Assembly (NCBI GenBank): GCA_037039685.1
Contig: JAWNGF010000002.1
Location: 3,658,001-3,722,000 of the forward strand
Reading direction: 5' to 3'
DNA length: 64,000 nucleotides
Origin: Ceratobasidium sp. AG-K
Taxonomy: Eukaryota > Basidiomycota > Agaricomycetes > Cantharellales > Ceratobasidiaceae
Position 1 is the first letter of the stretch. Every line of letters starts with the position of its first letter. A model generated the notes under the pieces. That model saw nothing but the letters and a program-made list of their open reading frames with translations. It was not told the origin of the DNA and did not search any database. Shown piece after piece: positions 11,262 through 23,146 of the stretch. Both the position numbers and the translations under genes were made by a program.

Positions 11262-13224
11262 TTACTCGTACACATAACACCATGGCCACTCGCGAGTGTC
11301 CAGCGTCTCTTCAATAGTGTACTCCTTCCATAAGCCTACGAAATACGAAGCTTAGGTGTCAGCATGCAGCCAGAATAGCGGTCGAACTACATACCAGCAC
11401 CAGGAAGCCGAGCAGTTTTCTTCAGCCATGGGCCTTCGCCGTTCGGGTATGTATCCAGTGAAGATATATCCTATGAAAGAGACACTGTTAACTACTACTG
11501 GGAGAGCGGACGCATGTTTACGATACTTGAACGGAGCCCCCGTGGAAAGCATTCTTGTTTATTAAACTCTTCTCTTGCCACAGCCACCATAGTCGATCGA
11601 CGTTCTAGGTGATAGAGATAATAACTCTACGCTGCAGCTATGAGAATGGAAGTCACTCACGCCATGATGCAAATGGAACACAGGCTGCGTAACGCCCATA
11701 TATTCAGCATAAAGCCGGTCTATTTTAAACGGTTTTCTCACGTCGTTGGTAGAAAATGTGGCTGTTCTATCAACTGGACAGTCGGATGTGCCAAGAGTGC
11801 CTTTGGGGCATATGGTACCCATGTCCCTGCAAGGCAAATTCGCTTCTGTTCCGTCCAAGAAAGCGAACATAGGCTTACCCTCCAATCATCAGATGGATAA
11901 CAGCATGCATGCCCTGGAGTTTCTCCAGATACCCTTGGAACGCCGTAAAGTTACCAGTGGGGGTCGCTAGTAGTTTTTTGACCTCGCTGGGCGTAAAGAG
12001 CGAGGTAGCTAGGGTGTCGGGTGGTCCAGGTATGCCGGATCCGTCATATGGATAGGGGGTATAATGGCGGCGCAGCCTATGTCGACTGTAAACCAAATCA
12101 GCCTCAATATATCTATCGCCCACCAGCCAGGTGGTGTTGCGTACACAGGATAAGCAACTGTGATATTCAGTGCGCCGGTATGAAGGGTGTAATCACTGCG
12201 ATGTGGGATAAGTTAGGGTGGCTCTCGTTTACCACGCGATTTTCGGAACGTACTCCGAGGGGTTGTTACTAAACCCGCCCAACCCGACCTCTGGGTCGGT
12301 ATCCCAGATATCACTACCCTTAAAGTTGGCAGCATCTGGAGTATTAGTTTTAATGTTATGGACAACTTGGGTTGTGCTAGCCAAGACTTGCCCTTCTCCC
12401 AGGCTATGCGTATAGCGGGATGGTGTAATGAGCGCTCATTCCCAAAATTGCCTATTGAGATTGACCTACCCCAGTCTTCCGAAGGAATTTTTTTTATCAA
12501 TTTCAGTCGCTCCACTGCGTGCTGTGAGGGCACTTACATGGCGATATACCCTTGTATCCGCATTCGGAGCGCAAGGCGTTGGTCCACCGTGCAGGTAAAC
12601 TCTGAGTGAACACACATCCCTCAGATGAAAGTGTTCGGAAGAAACATAATTCCATACCGGTGCCACGGCAAGAAAAGTCCAGTCCAATGAATCAGGGCTG
12701 TGTTGAGGTATGTCCGCGTTGATCTACATCTCGGGTTCAATGATATACTTACGATTCAAATTCATGTGGCTGGCTCGCAGGAAGGTCAGCCTTCACTATG
12801 TAGCATGTTTTGTAGACGTACGCGTAAACAAAATCATCATAGTAGGTTGAATTCTTCATTGAGAGGTGCAATCTATGTGGATCAAACCTGAGTGGATGTA
12901 TGCGTAGTGGATTAAGACACAGCACCACTGAACCTACCTGGAAATTGACGTTCGAATAGCTGGCTATGTCAACGGGTGGTTTGAGCTTTCCGTTCCTAGG
13001 TGCCTTGTTCAGACACTGTAGTGTACAGCTGCAGTTCAAGAACAAAAGCGAGTTGCCACCAAAATGCGAGGACCCACGTTAACAGCGTCAATCCAAGCCC
13101 CGCGCTCGGTACGACTAAGCGCGCGCCATTCCTTGCGCACCTCAATTGAGGAACATCTGTCAGTCGCTATAGCCATACTGGTGAGTAAAGCCAATGCAAT
13201 GCCCCAAATATCGAGGGTCTTCAT
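11262..13224 (-). pseudogene. tyrosinase copy 1, interrupted by a one-base frameshift
   Basis: The gene parallels copy 2 (14235-16198) exon for exon. Exon 1 encodes a signal peptide (MKTLDIWGIALALLTSMAIA) and RCSSIEVRKEWRALSRTER. Copper site A reads YYDDFVYAHMNLN and LIHWTGLFLPWHR. Site B reads MHAVIHLMIGG and VFHLHHG then NVDRLWWLWQEKS. The end is EWPWCYVYE and stop at 11262. In the exon after LPWHR the bases at about 12590-12584 read CACGG-TGG where copy 2 has TTCGAGTGG. One base is missing, so WTNALRSECGYKGISP is out of frame. One later intron also seems to use a GC donor. The Ala after the site B His-His is Gly here. Apart from these, all exons are open, suggesting recent inactivation or a base-calling error. 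Confidence 0.75.
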
Positions 13225-13271
13225 GGTGCAGGATGTAGTGGTCGCCTGAAGGGACTAAGGGAGCGGTACTG

Positions 13272-13280
13272 TATTATATA
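13272..13280 (-). promoter_or_regulatory. TATA box of tyrosinase copy 1
   Basis: TATATAATA on the minus strand lies about 49 bases upstream of the ATG at 13224. The spacing matches the box of copy 2. Confidence 0.6.
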
Positions 13281-14234
13281 CTCTAATACACATTGCGTGA
13301 AGAACAGAAGCTTGTCAATCAAAGCCAAGAAGATCGTAAAGAACGGATCTTTGTCAACACGCTTCTGCATTTATTCAGCCACAAGTGGCGGGTACCCGAT
13401 GCAATAGTCCCTAACCGATATATACAGTTTTTACACAGTTTGGATCTACTTCGTGCATAACGCGTGATTCGCTCCACTTCAATTCGGGCATTTATGTTGA
13501 CGAAAGTTCGGCCACGAGGCCACAGTCTTCACAACTCCAACGAGAACTAAGCGCTGTCAGCACGGTATTACATCATAAATGCACGTCTTTGAAGGGGTTA
13601 TTGAATCCATCCCCGCAGGATGATGCGACAGCGAATACTGACAACGTGTTGCAGTTTAGAATATATTGGCTTAGGCTTAATATGCTTGATCCGCAAACCG
13701 GGAAGCCCCAGCTCGTGTAGGTGGTGAGCCATTTGACGCCCCAGAACCAAAGTACGTGCACTCCACTGCCAATGACCAAGGTGACAATTTGCTCCGACCA
13801 TACCCTGCATTATGTATGCCGTAAAATGGTGTTCCTACGATTTTACTCATGGTCTTAAGCAATGCGACCACGCATACAAGCACAACGCGTTCGTGCGTGC
13901 GCGACCGTTGGTCCCGAAGTTGGCGTCGCTAGTATCAATTCTCAGCTACTTCGCCGAGCAGATCAAAAAACACCTCGGGCGGGTGATTTCGTCGAGGCTT
14001 GACTGTGTTATATACGCCTGGTAATAAATAGAGGCCCAACAACTTATCCACACTTTTAGACCTGTCAGGCCTATTAGAGGATTGAACGGCTATATATTTG
14101 GTATACTTCCATTCCTAACGAACTGACGAAACAAAGAGACAAACGAGAGACATGCCACGAGCCAAAAAGGGAAGTTAGTTAGCAGCGTGCTTACCCCCCG
14201 CGCAGACATCAAAGGGGAACGCTGGGAGAACCGT
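13281..14234. other. intergenic between the tandem tyrosinases
   Basis: Only short frames without coding signature are present. It should contain the rest of the copy 1 promoter and the copy 2 3' flank. Confidence 0.45.
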
Positions 14235-16198
14235 TCACTGATAGACATAGCACCAAGGCCAGCTACGGGTGTCCAAGGTGTCTCCAATAGCGTAGTTTCC
14301 CCACATCCCTATAGCACGGAAACCCCATTAATCACCCCTTAATTTATCATAAGACAGGTCCACATACCAGCACTGGGGATGGGTGAAGTCTTATTGAGCC
14401 ATGGGGCTTGGCCGTTGGGGTAAACAGCTAGCGATGACAGATTCTACGGTAGCGATGTTAGCCCGTTGCCCGAGTTATAAGTAGTTATTCGCCCTTGAAC
14501 TTACTTGGACGGATCCTCCAAAGAATGCGGTCTTGCTGGTCGTGCTCTTCTCTTGCCAGAGCCACCACAACCGATCAACGTTCTATGCATGGATCCTTAG
14601 TAACAGCTCCTCGCAAAAGGTTTCGGTCACTTACAGCATGATGCAACTGAAACATTGGCTAAAAACGAAACAGAGTTGTAAAAGTCAGCCCTAAACATGA
14701 TATCGAGGAGCAAGTATCAGCGGCGTTACCTCATTGGAAGACCAGGTCGCCCTTGGGTTGACAGGGCAAGCGCTGGTGCCCAAGCTGCCAGCGGGGCAGA
14801 CTGTTCCCATATCGCTGTGCTCAGAAGCATCAGCTCCGCATCGCCGCTCTATCAGCCAGATATGCTTACCCGCCCATTATAAGATGAATCGCGCTGTGCA
14901 TGCTGACAAACTTCTCTAAATACCCTTGGAAGGCCGTGAAGTTGCCCTGAGGTGTGCTTAGCAACTTCTCAACCTCGGCTGGCGTGAACGTGGAGGCAGC
15001 CGAAACAGGAGAGGTTCCCCCGCCGAACGGATTAGGGGTATAACGCCGGCGAAGTTTATGCGGGCTACGAACGACGTTAGTACTCCTAGTGACACATGCT
15101 ATGAGGGACGCCATACACTGGATATGCAATAGTAATATCCAGCGCCCCAGTATGCACGGTGTAATCGCTGAGGTAGGAAGGGAGGTCAGATTAGATTGTT
15201 TAGCTCATAATCATTGAACACACTCGGTGGCATCGTTGCTGAACCCGCCCAGTCCATACTCTGAGTTAGTATCCCAAATGACGCTGTTCTCAAAATCGGC
15301 GGAATCTATGGTAGCCGAGCTAGGTCAGAACCAGGACCAAATGAGAGATAAACACTCAAGCTAACCTTTTTCCCAAGCTAAACGAGAGAAGATTCGATAT
15401 CAGGCATTCTGCTTCAGCCAAATTACGACAAAACTTACCCCAATCTATCGATGAGGTTTCATGTTAGTGGTAGTCACTTTATTTGTACGTTAACTCACAT
15501 GGGACTACACCCTTGTAACCACACTTAGATCGAAGGTCGTTAGTCCACTCGAACAGGTAAGCTCTGAAAACAGAATAAAAATTAGTGACGTTTCCGACCG
15601 GAGCTTCAACGGAACCAACGACTCACCGGTGCCACGGTAGGAAAAGCCCAGTCCAATGGATAAGAGCTATTTCAAAACAGCAACTTAGGCCTCTTCTTTA
15701 ACTTGTGGTGACAGTAAATATTATACGCACGGTTTAAGTTCATATGACTTCAACGCACGCGTTAGTAGTGAAATATAACTTTGATCTAAGTTGCTTACGC
15801 ATAAACCCAGTCATCGTAGTTGGTGGAGCTGGGGTCAATAGGTGGGATCTGATGTAAAAAGTAATTTTAGTGGCACAATCTCTGCGCAGGCGTGGAACGA
15901 ACATACGTGAACGGCGCATCGTTCTGCGAATAGCTCGTCGTGTTGACCGGCGGGTTGAGTCTGCCGGTCCTAGGGGTTTTGTTGAGGCACTTATGAAACG
16001 GTTCAGCATGTCGAGAATGACGAGCATTCAGAAAGTTATCAGGCTTACATTGACTGCGCCAATCCAGGCCTTGCGCTCTTCATCGCTGAAAGCGCGCCAT
16101 TCTTTGCGCACCTCGATCGAGGGACATTGTTTGGCAGACTGAGCGCCAGTCACGAGAGTAGAAAGAGCGACAAAGCTAAAGATGGTGAAGGACTTCAT
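14235..16198 (-). CDS. tyrosinase copy 2, secreted, central domain only
   Basis: About ten exons read through without a break. The start is MKSFTIFSFVALSTLVTGAQ, a signal peptide, followed by CPSIEVRKEWRAFSDEERKA. Copper site A is NYDDWVYAHMNLN then LIHWTGLFLPWHR, and then AYLFEWTNDLRSKCGYKGVV. The middle has VIWDTNSEYGLGGFSND and YTVHTGALDITIAYPV. Site B is MHSAIHLIMGG and PMFQLHHA/NVDRLWWLWQ, separated by a Cys-containing loop (MGTVCPAGSLGTSACPV). It ends RSWPWCYVYQ with stop at 14235. Tyrosinases use two copper ions, each held by three histidines, to hydroxylate monophenols and oxidise catechols to quinones. The C-terminal lid domain of mushroom tyrosinases is lacking. With the signal peptide this suggests a short secreted enzyme of the Tyr/AoMelB-like type. 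The physiological substrate is unknown. Confidence 0.87.
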
Positions 16199-16247
16199 AG
16201 TACACGGAATACCAGTGGGATGGGTGAGTTGGTTGAGTGATGTCCGC

Positions 16248-16254
16248 CTTTATA
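16248..16254 (-). promoter_or_regulatory. TATA box of tyrosinase copy 2
   Basis: TATAAAG on the minus strand is about 50 bases upstream of the ATG at 16198. Confidence 0.6.
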
Positions 16255-19200
16255 CCGTTGAGCGCGCCCTCTTTGTCACTAGGAGGAAGTCCAACCCTCC
16301 ATCGGATTTTCAAGCCTGCTTCGTTCGCAAGGGGGAGTCTTTTCCGCCCACAGGGGGAAGGGCTATTCGAAATAGATGTTCCAGTTGCGACATAATAATA
16401 AAGTTGCTGCATGAGGAATCCAGATGCAAAAGATGCGCTATCGACGTATAATTTCATCCGACTGGGCTAGGAAGCTTGTAGATCACGAAACTGTTAGGCT
16501 TCCACGCACGCGATCGTAATTTCCGATCAGGTTGGGAATACCTAGCACGATAACTTGTGTTTCTTCATATTAGATGTGCAAAAGGAACGATTCTCACTGG
16601 AAGATGGATTTGAAATGTGCAACCACCGGCCAGCTGCAGACTCATGTAGATAAGGAAACGTACGGCGTGATCGGCTTGACTTTAGGTTGTGACGAATGGG
16701 TCGTACAAATCTGACCTTCATACCTCTGGCATCGCCAGTCAGAAGTTGTTAGACCCTCAGAAGCCAGGCTGATTCCAATCACCAGCCCTATCTTATGAAG
16801 GCCGAAAGGACATAAATGCGTATATCTAACATCAGTATTTGAGCAAATCTAAGTTCTAAATACCCCAAATGAGCCGAAATTTATGGTAGTTTCGCAAGCG
16901 GCTGAAAGAAAATCCTGCATTCCAAGATGATTCGATGTCACCTACATATGTTTCAGCGCGTGCGGATCAGTGCTCTGACACCTGGGAAAGATTTGCAAAC
17001 GGCTAAGGTAGATAGATCCATTGCAAAGCTAAGACAAAAATTACAGTCTGCTGGGGTGAAGTTGATTGCAATGTCACACTTGACGCCAAAGCGAGAACTG
17101 CTGAGCGAGGTGAGTTGAACCGTTTCGACAGAGTCGTCACTAGGCCAATTGACCAGCCTCAGACAGATGACTAAAACACGCATACTCTTACAAGTAAATA
17201 AATGCTCAGTCTGGAAAGAATGGAGCTTTCTCAGCCAAATCCATGGGCCCTCCAAGCTCAGGTTTTTGTGGGTAAAATAAGAGTTCCCCGGGTGGATTTA
17301 TGGCGGTTAACCATGACATCGGACGGTGTGCGTTGAATTCTCCGGTCCATGGAAGTGGAAGTGGTTTTGGTATAGTTACCCAATGAGTTTGGACGATTAT
17401 TCGCCGGTCATTTGGTACTAGCGCCTTGGCCGAACTCAGGCCCCTGTCTGAACCTACCCCGCGCACGCATATACTTTATGAATAGAGGTCCACTTATTCC
17501 ATGTGCACGCGTACACGGGCTCTTCTTCATTGGAATACGGCTTATACTTTGCGCATCGCAATAAGCCTATACTCCGAGAACATTGGCGCCAACAACCGGC
17601 CTGATAAATTCTGAAAGGAATTCATGATCGAAGCCATACCAGCCTTGCCCATGCCAGCAGGACACTAGCTTCCAACTCATATTGCGGCAATGCAAACTAT
17701 TGCTCCTGGTTCCAGCAACATCCGGACGCAACCTCTTCAAGAGGCGTAGCATGCGCATGCAAGCCCTCCTTGCTTGAAATACCCCGTTAGAAGCAGGCTT
17801 TCTAATCTCATCATACAGTGATATCGGCATTCTGTACGAATGACGTGATAGTACATTCGACGTATCCAGGGAGGAATCATTGGCACCCGGATGGGTACGG
17901 CACACTCGCAAGAAAGAAAGCTGCGCTTCCCCTTCTTCATTTATGATCGCCGGCCAGTTATTCCTACCAGGAGAATGCTTAAAATCTCAAAATGGTTCGC
18001 GTTCATCTTTGCCGAGCCAACTTGGTTCGTGGCAAACCCAATCGAAACGGAGTGGAATCTCCACTCGTGTGACAACTATCACCAACTTAGAACTCTCGCG
18101 CGAACGTCAGAACTTTGGTCTAATCTTGTAACGCTGGCGGCTAAAGAAGCAGTGGTACGGCATTAACCTGCGGTCAGCATTACTAGCAAAGTCCGAATCA
18201 AACTTAGGCGGTAGGAGAAGTGAGACGATTGATCCATGAACTATGGAATACCAGATCCAGACTGTGTATTCGCCGATCGCTAGGCCAGTGTGGTTTACAC
18301 AACATACTGTCGTCGTTATGAGACGTATTCCACCGGGCCGACGACTGAGTGTGACTTTCGCCAGATCCTATATTCCACAATTCCTGCGAAATTAGGAGGT
18401 GGAGAACGCTACACGTGAGGAGTAGGTACGACCAGAAGCGCATATATAGGGTTGCTTAGCACGCCCACTTCCAATCTTCTGTAAAGTGTCGATCGGGCAG
18501 TCATAGCCTAGACATTCTGATCGGTCAGTACTGAAAACTTGCTGAGCGAGCAAGGTGCGATTACGGCCATGATGATGACTATTGGGAATTTTATTTGAGC
18601 TCCCAGGGCTTATATATAACGGGGCCGGGCCGCAACTGAGGCCGACACCTCGCCTCCTGCAACTCTACTCCCCGTTGTTCCCCTTCTCATCTTGTATGAA
18701 CCCACCATCTCTCCTCTCCCCACCGTAACGAGTGCTTGGCGAGGCCATGGACGCTTCAATTGCGTGCTTGAATATTTCCACCCGGCAAGCACTCCCATTC
18801 AATTTGAGGCTACGCACCTGCCAGTCGTTAATGGTACACAATTGTATGGTTACAAGAACCAGGTCGACTCTCCGTATCGTACATGACCCTGCACCAGGGA
18901 CGTTTGAAATGTTATATATTATTGGATGATACGCCGAGAGACTGAATCGCCGAAGTCGCAAGGGATAAACCTGCGGCATGGACATGCTCAAGTTTTACCT
19001 CTCTGGGGCTCAAGTTGATCCCCACTGATCTTATTCGTGTGCCTGGGGTCCTTTCAGTAGGCTCGCTCACAGTCCAGCACTGACCGAAAATCATGGTGCG
19101 TCGTTGGACCTATGTGCTGTCAGCTGGCAACATTTGCACACACACGTTTGAGCGCAGTTTCAACTGGTAATTTTAATCTCGTGCAAATTATTTTTGACAC

Positions 19201-20048
19201 AATAGTAACCGCCGAAATTGCTGTTCCGATATCAAGCGCCCGTGTTGGCGTCAAATTTGAGATTACTGAGTAAGCATGACCGCATCGCCCGTGAGCGAGC
19301 GTGCAGGCAGCGTGGCCAACGCGCAGATCAAGAGCACAAGCTATATGAAGGCCATCTGCGCGCAATAGAGACCTACACTATGCCGACCCAGCTGAGAGCA
19401 CACTTGGACCGCTGGGGGCGGTGTGGCAGCCACCAACGACTGCCACGTGACTGAGGGGCGGACCCTTAAGGACGCGACGGGGAATAAGGTTTTCCGCACG
19501 ACCGCTTCACCACTGCTGCGTCCGTCTGGAACTTGACTTTCTGCGATTCCTTTGCCGCCGTGTTCGTGCACCGTACTCTGTACTTATTCGACTTTGCTCT
19601 GGCCGATTTGCCCGTTGCTTCAGAACCTTCCGCTCGTTGTTTCCGGTGTTGAGTCAACACACTGCCCCTATTTACCGACAGACAACAAGCGACACAACAC
19701 CCTTCCCCACTTCGACCTTGCTGTTTGGCGCTTCTGGTGAGTGTGGGGGGAGATGGGAGCCATGGCGTGGGCGTTTTTGACTGACATGTGTTCAATGACT
19801 AGTGGACATAGTATTGCACAGTCTGGGACAGTTCTACGGGTTAGGTCCAAGCACCAACCCTTGTATCACTCGCCGCACATAGACTAGGCTCACCACTAAT
19901 CTCCCTTTCGAGTAAAAGTCCGTATAATACCGTTGCTGTGTTGTTCGGCTATGCTAATTAATCCGTTCCCTCATCTTGTGGCTCGTCGGTCTCCCCCCTA
20001 TAGAAACCAGACTGTATCAACACTTCGTAGACCCACCAACACCAGACC
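16255..20048. other. 3.8-kb stretch without a supportable gene
   Basis: Open frames are short (at most about 114 codons, minus 17567-17911), without domains, leaders or splice-linked partners. The last few hundred bases (19450-20048), pyrimidine-rich on the plus strand with CTCCCCCTATAG near 19990, are the likely promoter and 5' UTR of the cyclin gene. Confidence 0.4.
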
Positions 20049-21897
20049 ATGTCTTCAGCTAACGTTCCTGTAAGCTCCGAAGCCCCCATGTTGGATTGCT
20101 CATTCTGACATCACGTGATTAGGCGCGTCGGACAACGCGACTTACCCGAACACACCTCGACGAGAATGCTACTGCTGCCGCTAGGGTTACCCGCGGTGCT
20201 GCTAAGCCCGTGGCCACCGTTTCGGTGCCTGTCAAGGCTGCCCCTGCGACTGCTGCGACTCGTCGACCGGCATTGGCTGCCAACAAGGACAAGAATGAAG
20301 CTGCTTCTACCCGTGCGGTCGAGGCAAAGCGCAAACGTGAGACTCTTGGAGAGTTGACGAACAAGAACAAGGCCAAGGGAGCCCCGAAGGACAAGGATGG
20401 CAAACCTCTTGGGGTCAAGGCTTCACTTCACAAGCGAAGTGAGAGTGTGCCCAATGCTGGAGGCTCCGACCCCATGGAAATCGACGGTTCCAAGAACGAC
20501 GGCTCCGACGCCGAAGCTCGTCCTAGATTCTCTCGTCGCATCTCGGCTCGCACTGTTTCAGCCTCGTCTGCTCCGCCCCAGGCCTCCGCAGCGACCGTTG
20601 CTCAAGTCGCTGGCCGACGTGTTGTTTCTGGTGCTGCCACTCGAACCCTTCGGACCAATTCCCACGCTCGGGCAGTTTCGGCTCAAGTTTCGGCTCCCAG
20701 CGTCCGTGCTGCCCCTGTGGCTAAGGAGAATGGCAATTCGCTCCGTACGACCCCTGAGGACGAGCAGGACGGCCCGGCCCACAAGAGGCGTCGGACTAGC
20801 TCTCTTGATGCAGCTGAAGCATCGCGCGCTGTTGCCACTGTTACGGACAAGTCGACCGGACTTGAAGCGATTGAGGACGAGGAACCTTGGACCGATCTCG
20901 ACAAGGATGATGAGGGTGATCCGCTCATGGTTAGCGAGTATGTCATCGATATTTTCAACTACATGTTGGAGATCGAGGTAAGCGGCTTTCGGTCCGCCAC
21001 TTAAACAAGTCTAACTATTTTCTTCAGGGAAAGCACGCTCAAGTGCTGAACCCCAACTATATTGAGAAACAAAAAGAACTCAACTGGGGCATGCGTGGAA
21101 TCCTTGGCGACTGGCTTATCCAAGTACATGCCCGCTTCCGTCTCCTTCCCGAAACCCTCTATCTGGCGATGCACTTGGTGGACCGCATGCTCTCGATCCG
21201 CGTCGTCTCGCTTTCTCGTTTGCAACTCGTTGGCGTGACTTGTATGTTCATTGCGGCCAAGTACGAGGAAATCATGGCTCCTTCGGTCAAGCACTTTGTC
21301 GAGTGCGCTGACGCGGCGTACACCGAGAAGGACATTCTCGATGCTGAGCAGTACGTGCTCCGTGTGCTCGGTTGGGACTGCAGCTACCCGAACGTCATGA
21401 CCTTCCTCCGCCGTGTCAGCAAGGCCGAGGACTTTGACGACCAGACCCGCAGTGTCGCCAAGTTTTTCGTCGAGATTGCCTGCGTGGACCATCGCCTGTT
21501 GCCTTTCCCTCCCAGCCAAATTGCCGCTGCATCGCTCTGGTTGGCCCGTTTGATCCTCGACCGTGACCCTTGGGTAAGTAATTTGTTCGGAGCCGTGTAT
21601 CGTTTCAGAAGCTAACCACGCTTTCGTTTGCAGAATGGTAATTTGACGCACTACTCGACCTACCGTGAAAAGGACTTGCTCGAGCCCGCGAACATCATGC
21701 TCCATTATCTTTTGGAACCCATTGCGCACGAAGCGTTTTGGAAAAAGTATGCGAGCAAGCGGTACATGAAGGTCTCGCCCTATGTACGCGAGTGGGCAAC
21801 GATGAGGTGGCAAGAGGGCCAGCAGGTAGATCTCGAGGCGGAGCTCCCGGGTCTGCGAGCTGCGATTCTCGAGCGCAGGGAGAAGGAGGTTTTCTAA
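20049..21897 (+). CDS. G2/mitotic B-type cyclin
   Basis: Four exons, 20049-20069, 20123-20977, 21028-21573 and 21634-21897, give 561 residues. The first exon is tiny (MSSANVP). The N-terminal third is low-complexity and basic, and carries RETLGELTN, a full RxxLxxLxN destruction box. The first cyclin fold has MRGILGDWLIQVHARFRLLP, close to the MRAILVDWL signature, then YLAMHLVDRMLS, and FIAAKYEEIMAPSVKHFVEC. The second fold includes PNVMTFLRRVSKAEDFDDQT, HYSTYREKDLLEP and RYMKVSPYVREWA. The protein would bind and activate Cdk1 (Cdc28/Cdc2) and be degraded through APC/C-Cdc20; the Cdc20 gene lies about 17 kb away in this window. Which fungal B-cyclin (Cdc13, Clb1-like) it corresponds to cannot be decided by eye. 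Confidence 0.93.
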
Positions 21898-23146
21898 GGG
21901 ACATTGAACGGTCGGATGTTTTTTGCTTGTTTCTCTTTCTGTCGTGCTCTGGCTTGTACATAGTTCTTCCCGCATTGCTTTGTATTCTTTCAATTTATTC
22001 TCGGTCGAACACTGCTTTGATTACTGGTGAATGCATTGGGTGTTGGGTTGAACGATCACGTGGAGCATAACAACGCGTCTGGCATTTGATGGTGGGAATT
22101 TGCGTCTTGTGGATGAGTTGATTTAGTTGTCTTTTTCTGTCGAGGGGCGGCCAGCACGCGCCTTTTTGAACCTGTCCAAGGCATGAAATCATGCCATTAA
22201 AATACAAGCATGCTTCACGCCACCCTGTAATCAATACATCAGAACTTAATCCGGAAGAGCAGTTCTATCGGAATGTCCCCGGGTCAGGTGTCTGGCTCCG
22301 AGTCGTACGACATTGTCGTATCGCTATCGGACTGAGGTATCCGTCCGTGGCCGATTTTATGTGGCGAGGGCAGGCTAGGACTTGGCGGGACATGGCCAGG
22401 ATTCAGACCTTCTTAGGCGCGTACACGAGGCAGGCTAGAATTTGTATTAATGAAAATTACCTGGAATGTACGTACGGGTTGTTTCAGACTGTACGGCAGC
22501 ACGATACGTCTAGAGGCCGCGTTGTGAGTCGGAATCGCTAATCGATCAAACTGCGGGGCTCGAGGATGTATTTACTACGTGTGCCCACGTGCAGTGGAAT
22601 GCTCGAGTCCCCAAGCATTCAAGCACGCATTTGGTGGAGCTGTGCATATACAGCAGGCCGGGCGGTGCCTGAGAGCCATGCAGGAATGACTCCAATGACG
22701 AAGGCGAGAAATGTATGACGGAAGACTGAGTAATTCCTCAGAAAACATTGGCTCACCTCGATGCATGCATACGGAAGTCGACGCGTATCGCTACGTGCTG
22801 GAAATCGGGTTCCAGATTTGGCACGTGAGCCGGTGGTTCGATCACACTTAATTTGATGGTACGACGCGGCGGTTTGTCAGTCAGACCAAGCAAAAGTCGC
22901 TGGAGACCTTCGAGGCAGTGACGAGGCCGTGTCTCGTAGCACTGGAGCTGCGCTAGATTTATCCAACTGGGAGCACGAGTCGCGTCGTGAGTGTGGGGTT
23001 GCCGGAGAAGGAAGGGTTCGGACCCTGGATTTAGGAGTAGGCTGTTTGGATCCGGCAAACTAGCTCGAGTAGAAAAAGTGTGGTACGACCATCGGTGAGT
23101 TGTTCTCGTTTTTTCCTGGTGTTGGCTAACCGCCTGGCAGACTAGA
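21898..23146. other. intergenic between cyclin and HMG-CoA reductase genes
   Basis: It contains the cyclin 3' UTR and the HMG-CoA reductase promoter. Frames such as plus 22191-22541 and minus 22753-23232 have no recognisable features, and the latter runs into the start of HMG-CoA reductase on the other strand. Confidence 0.45.

Noticed and set aside
16927..17118. 63-codon plus-strand frame rich in Lys and Leu
   Set aside because: Isolated, no homologous motif, and no splice sites joining it to neighbours.
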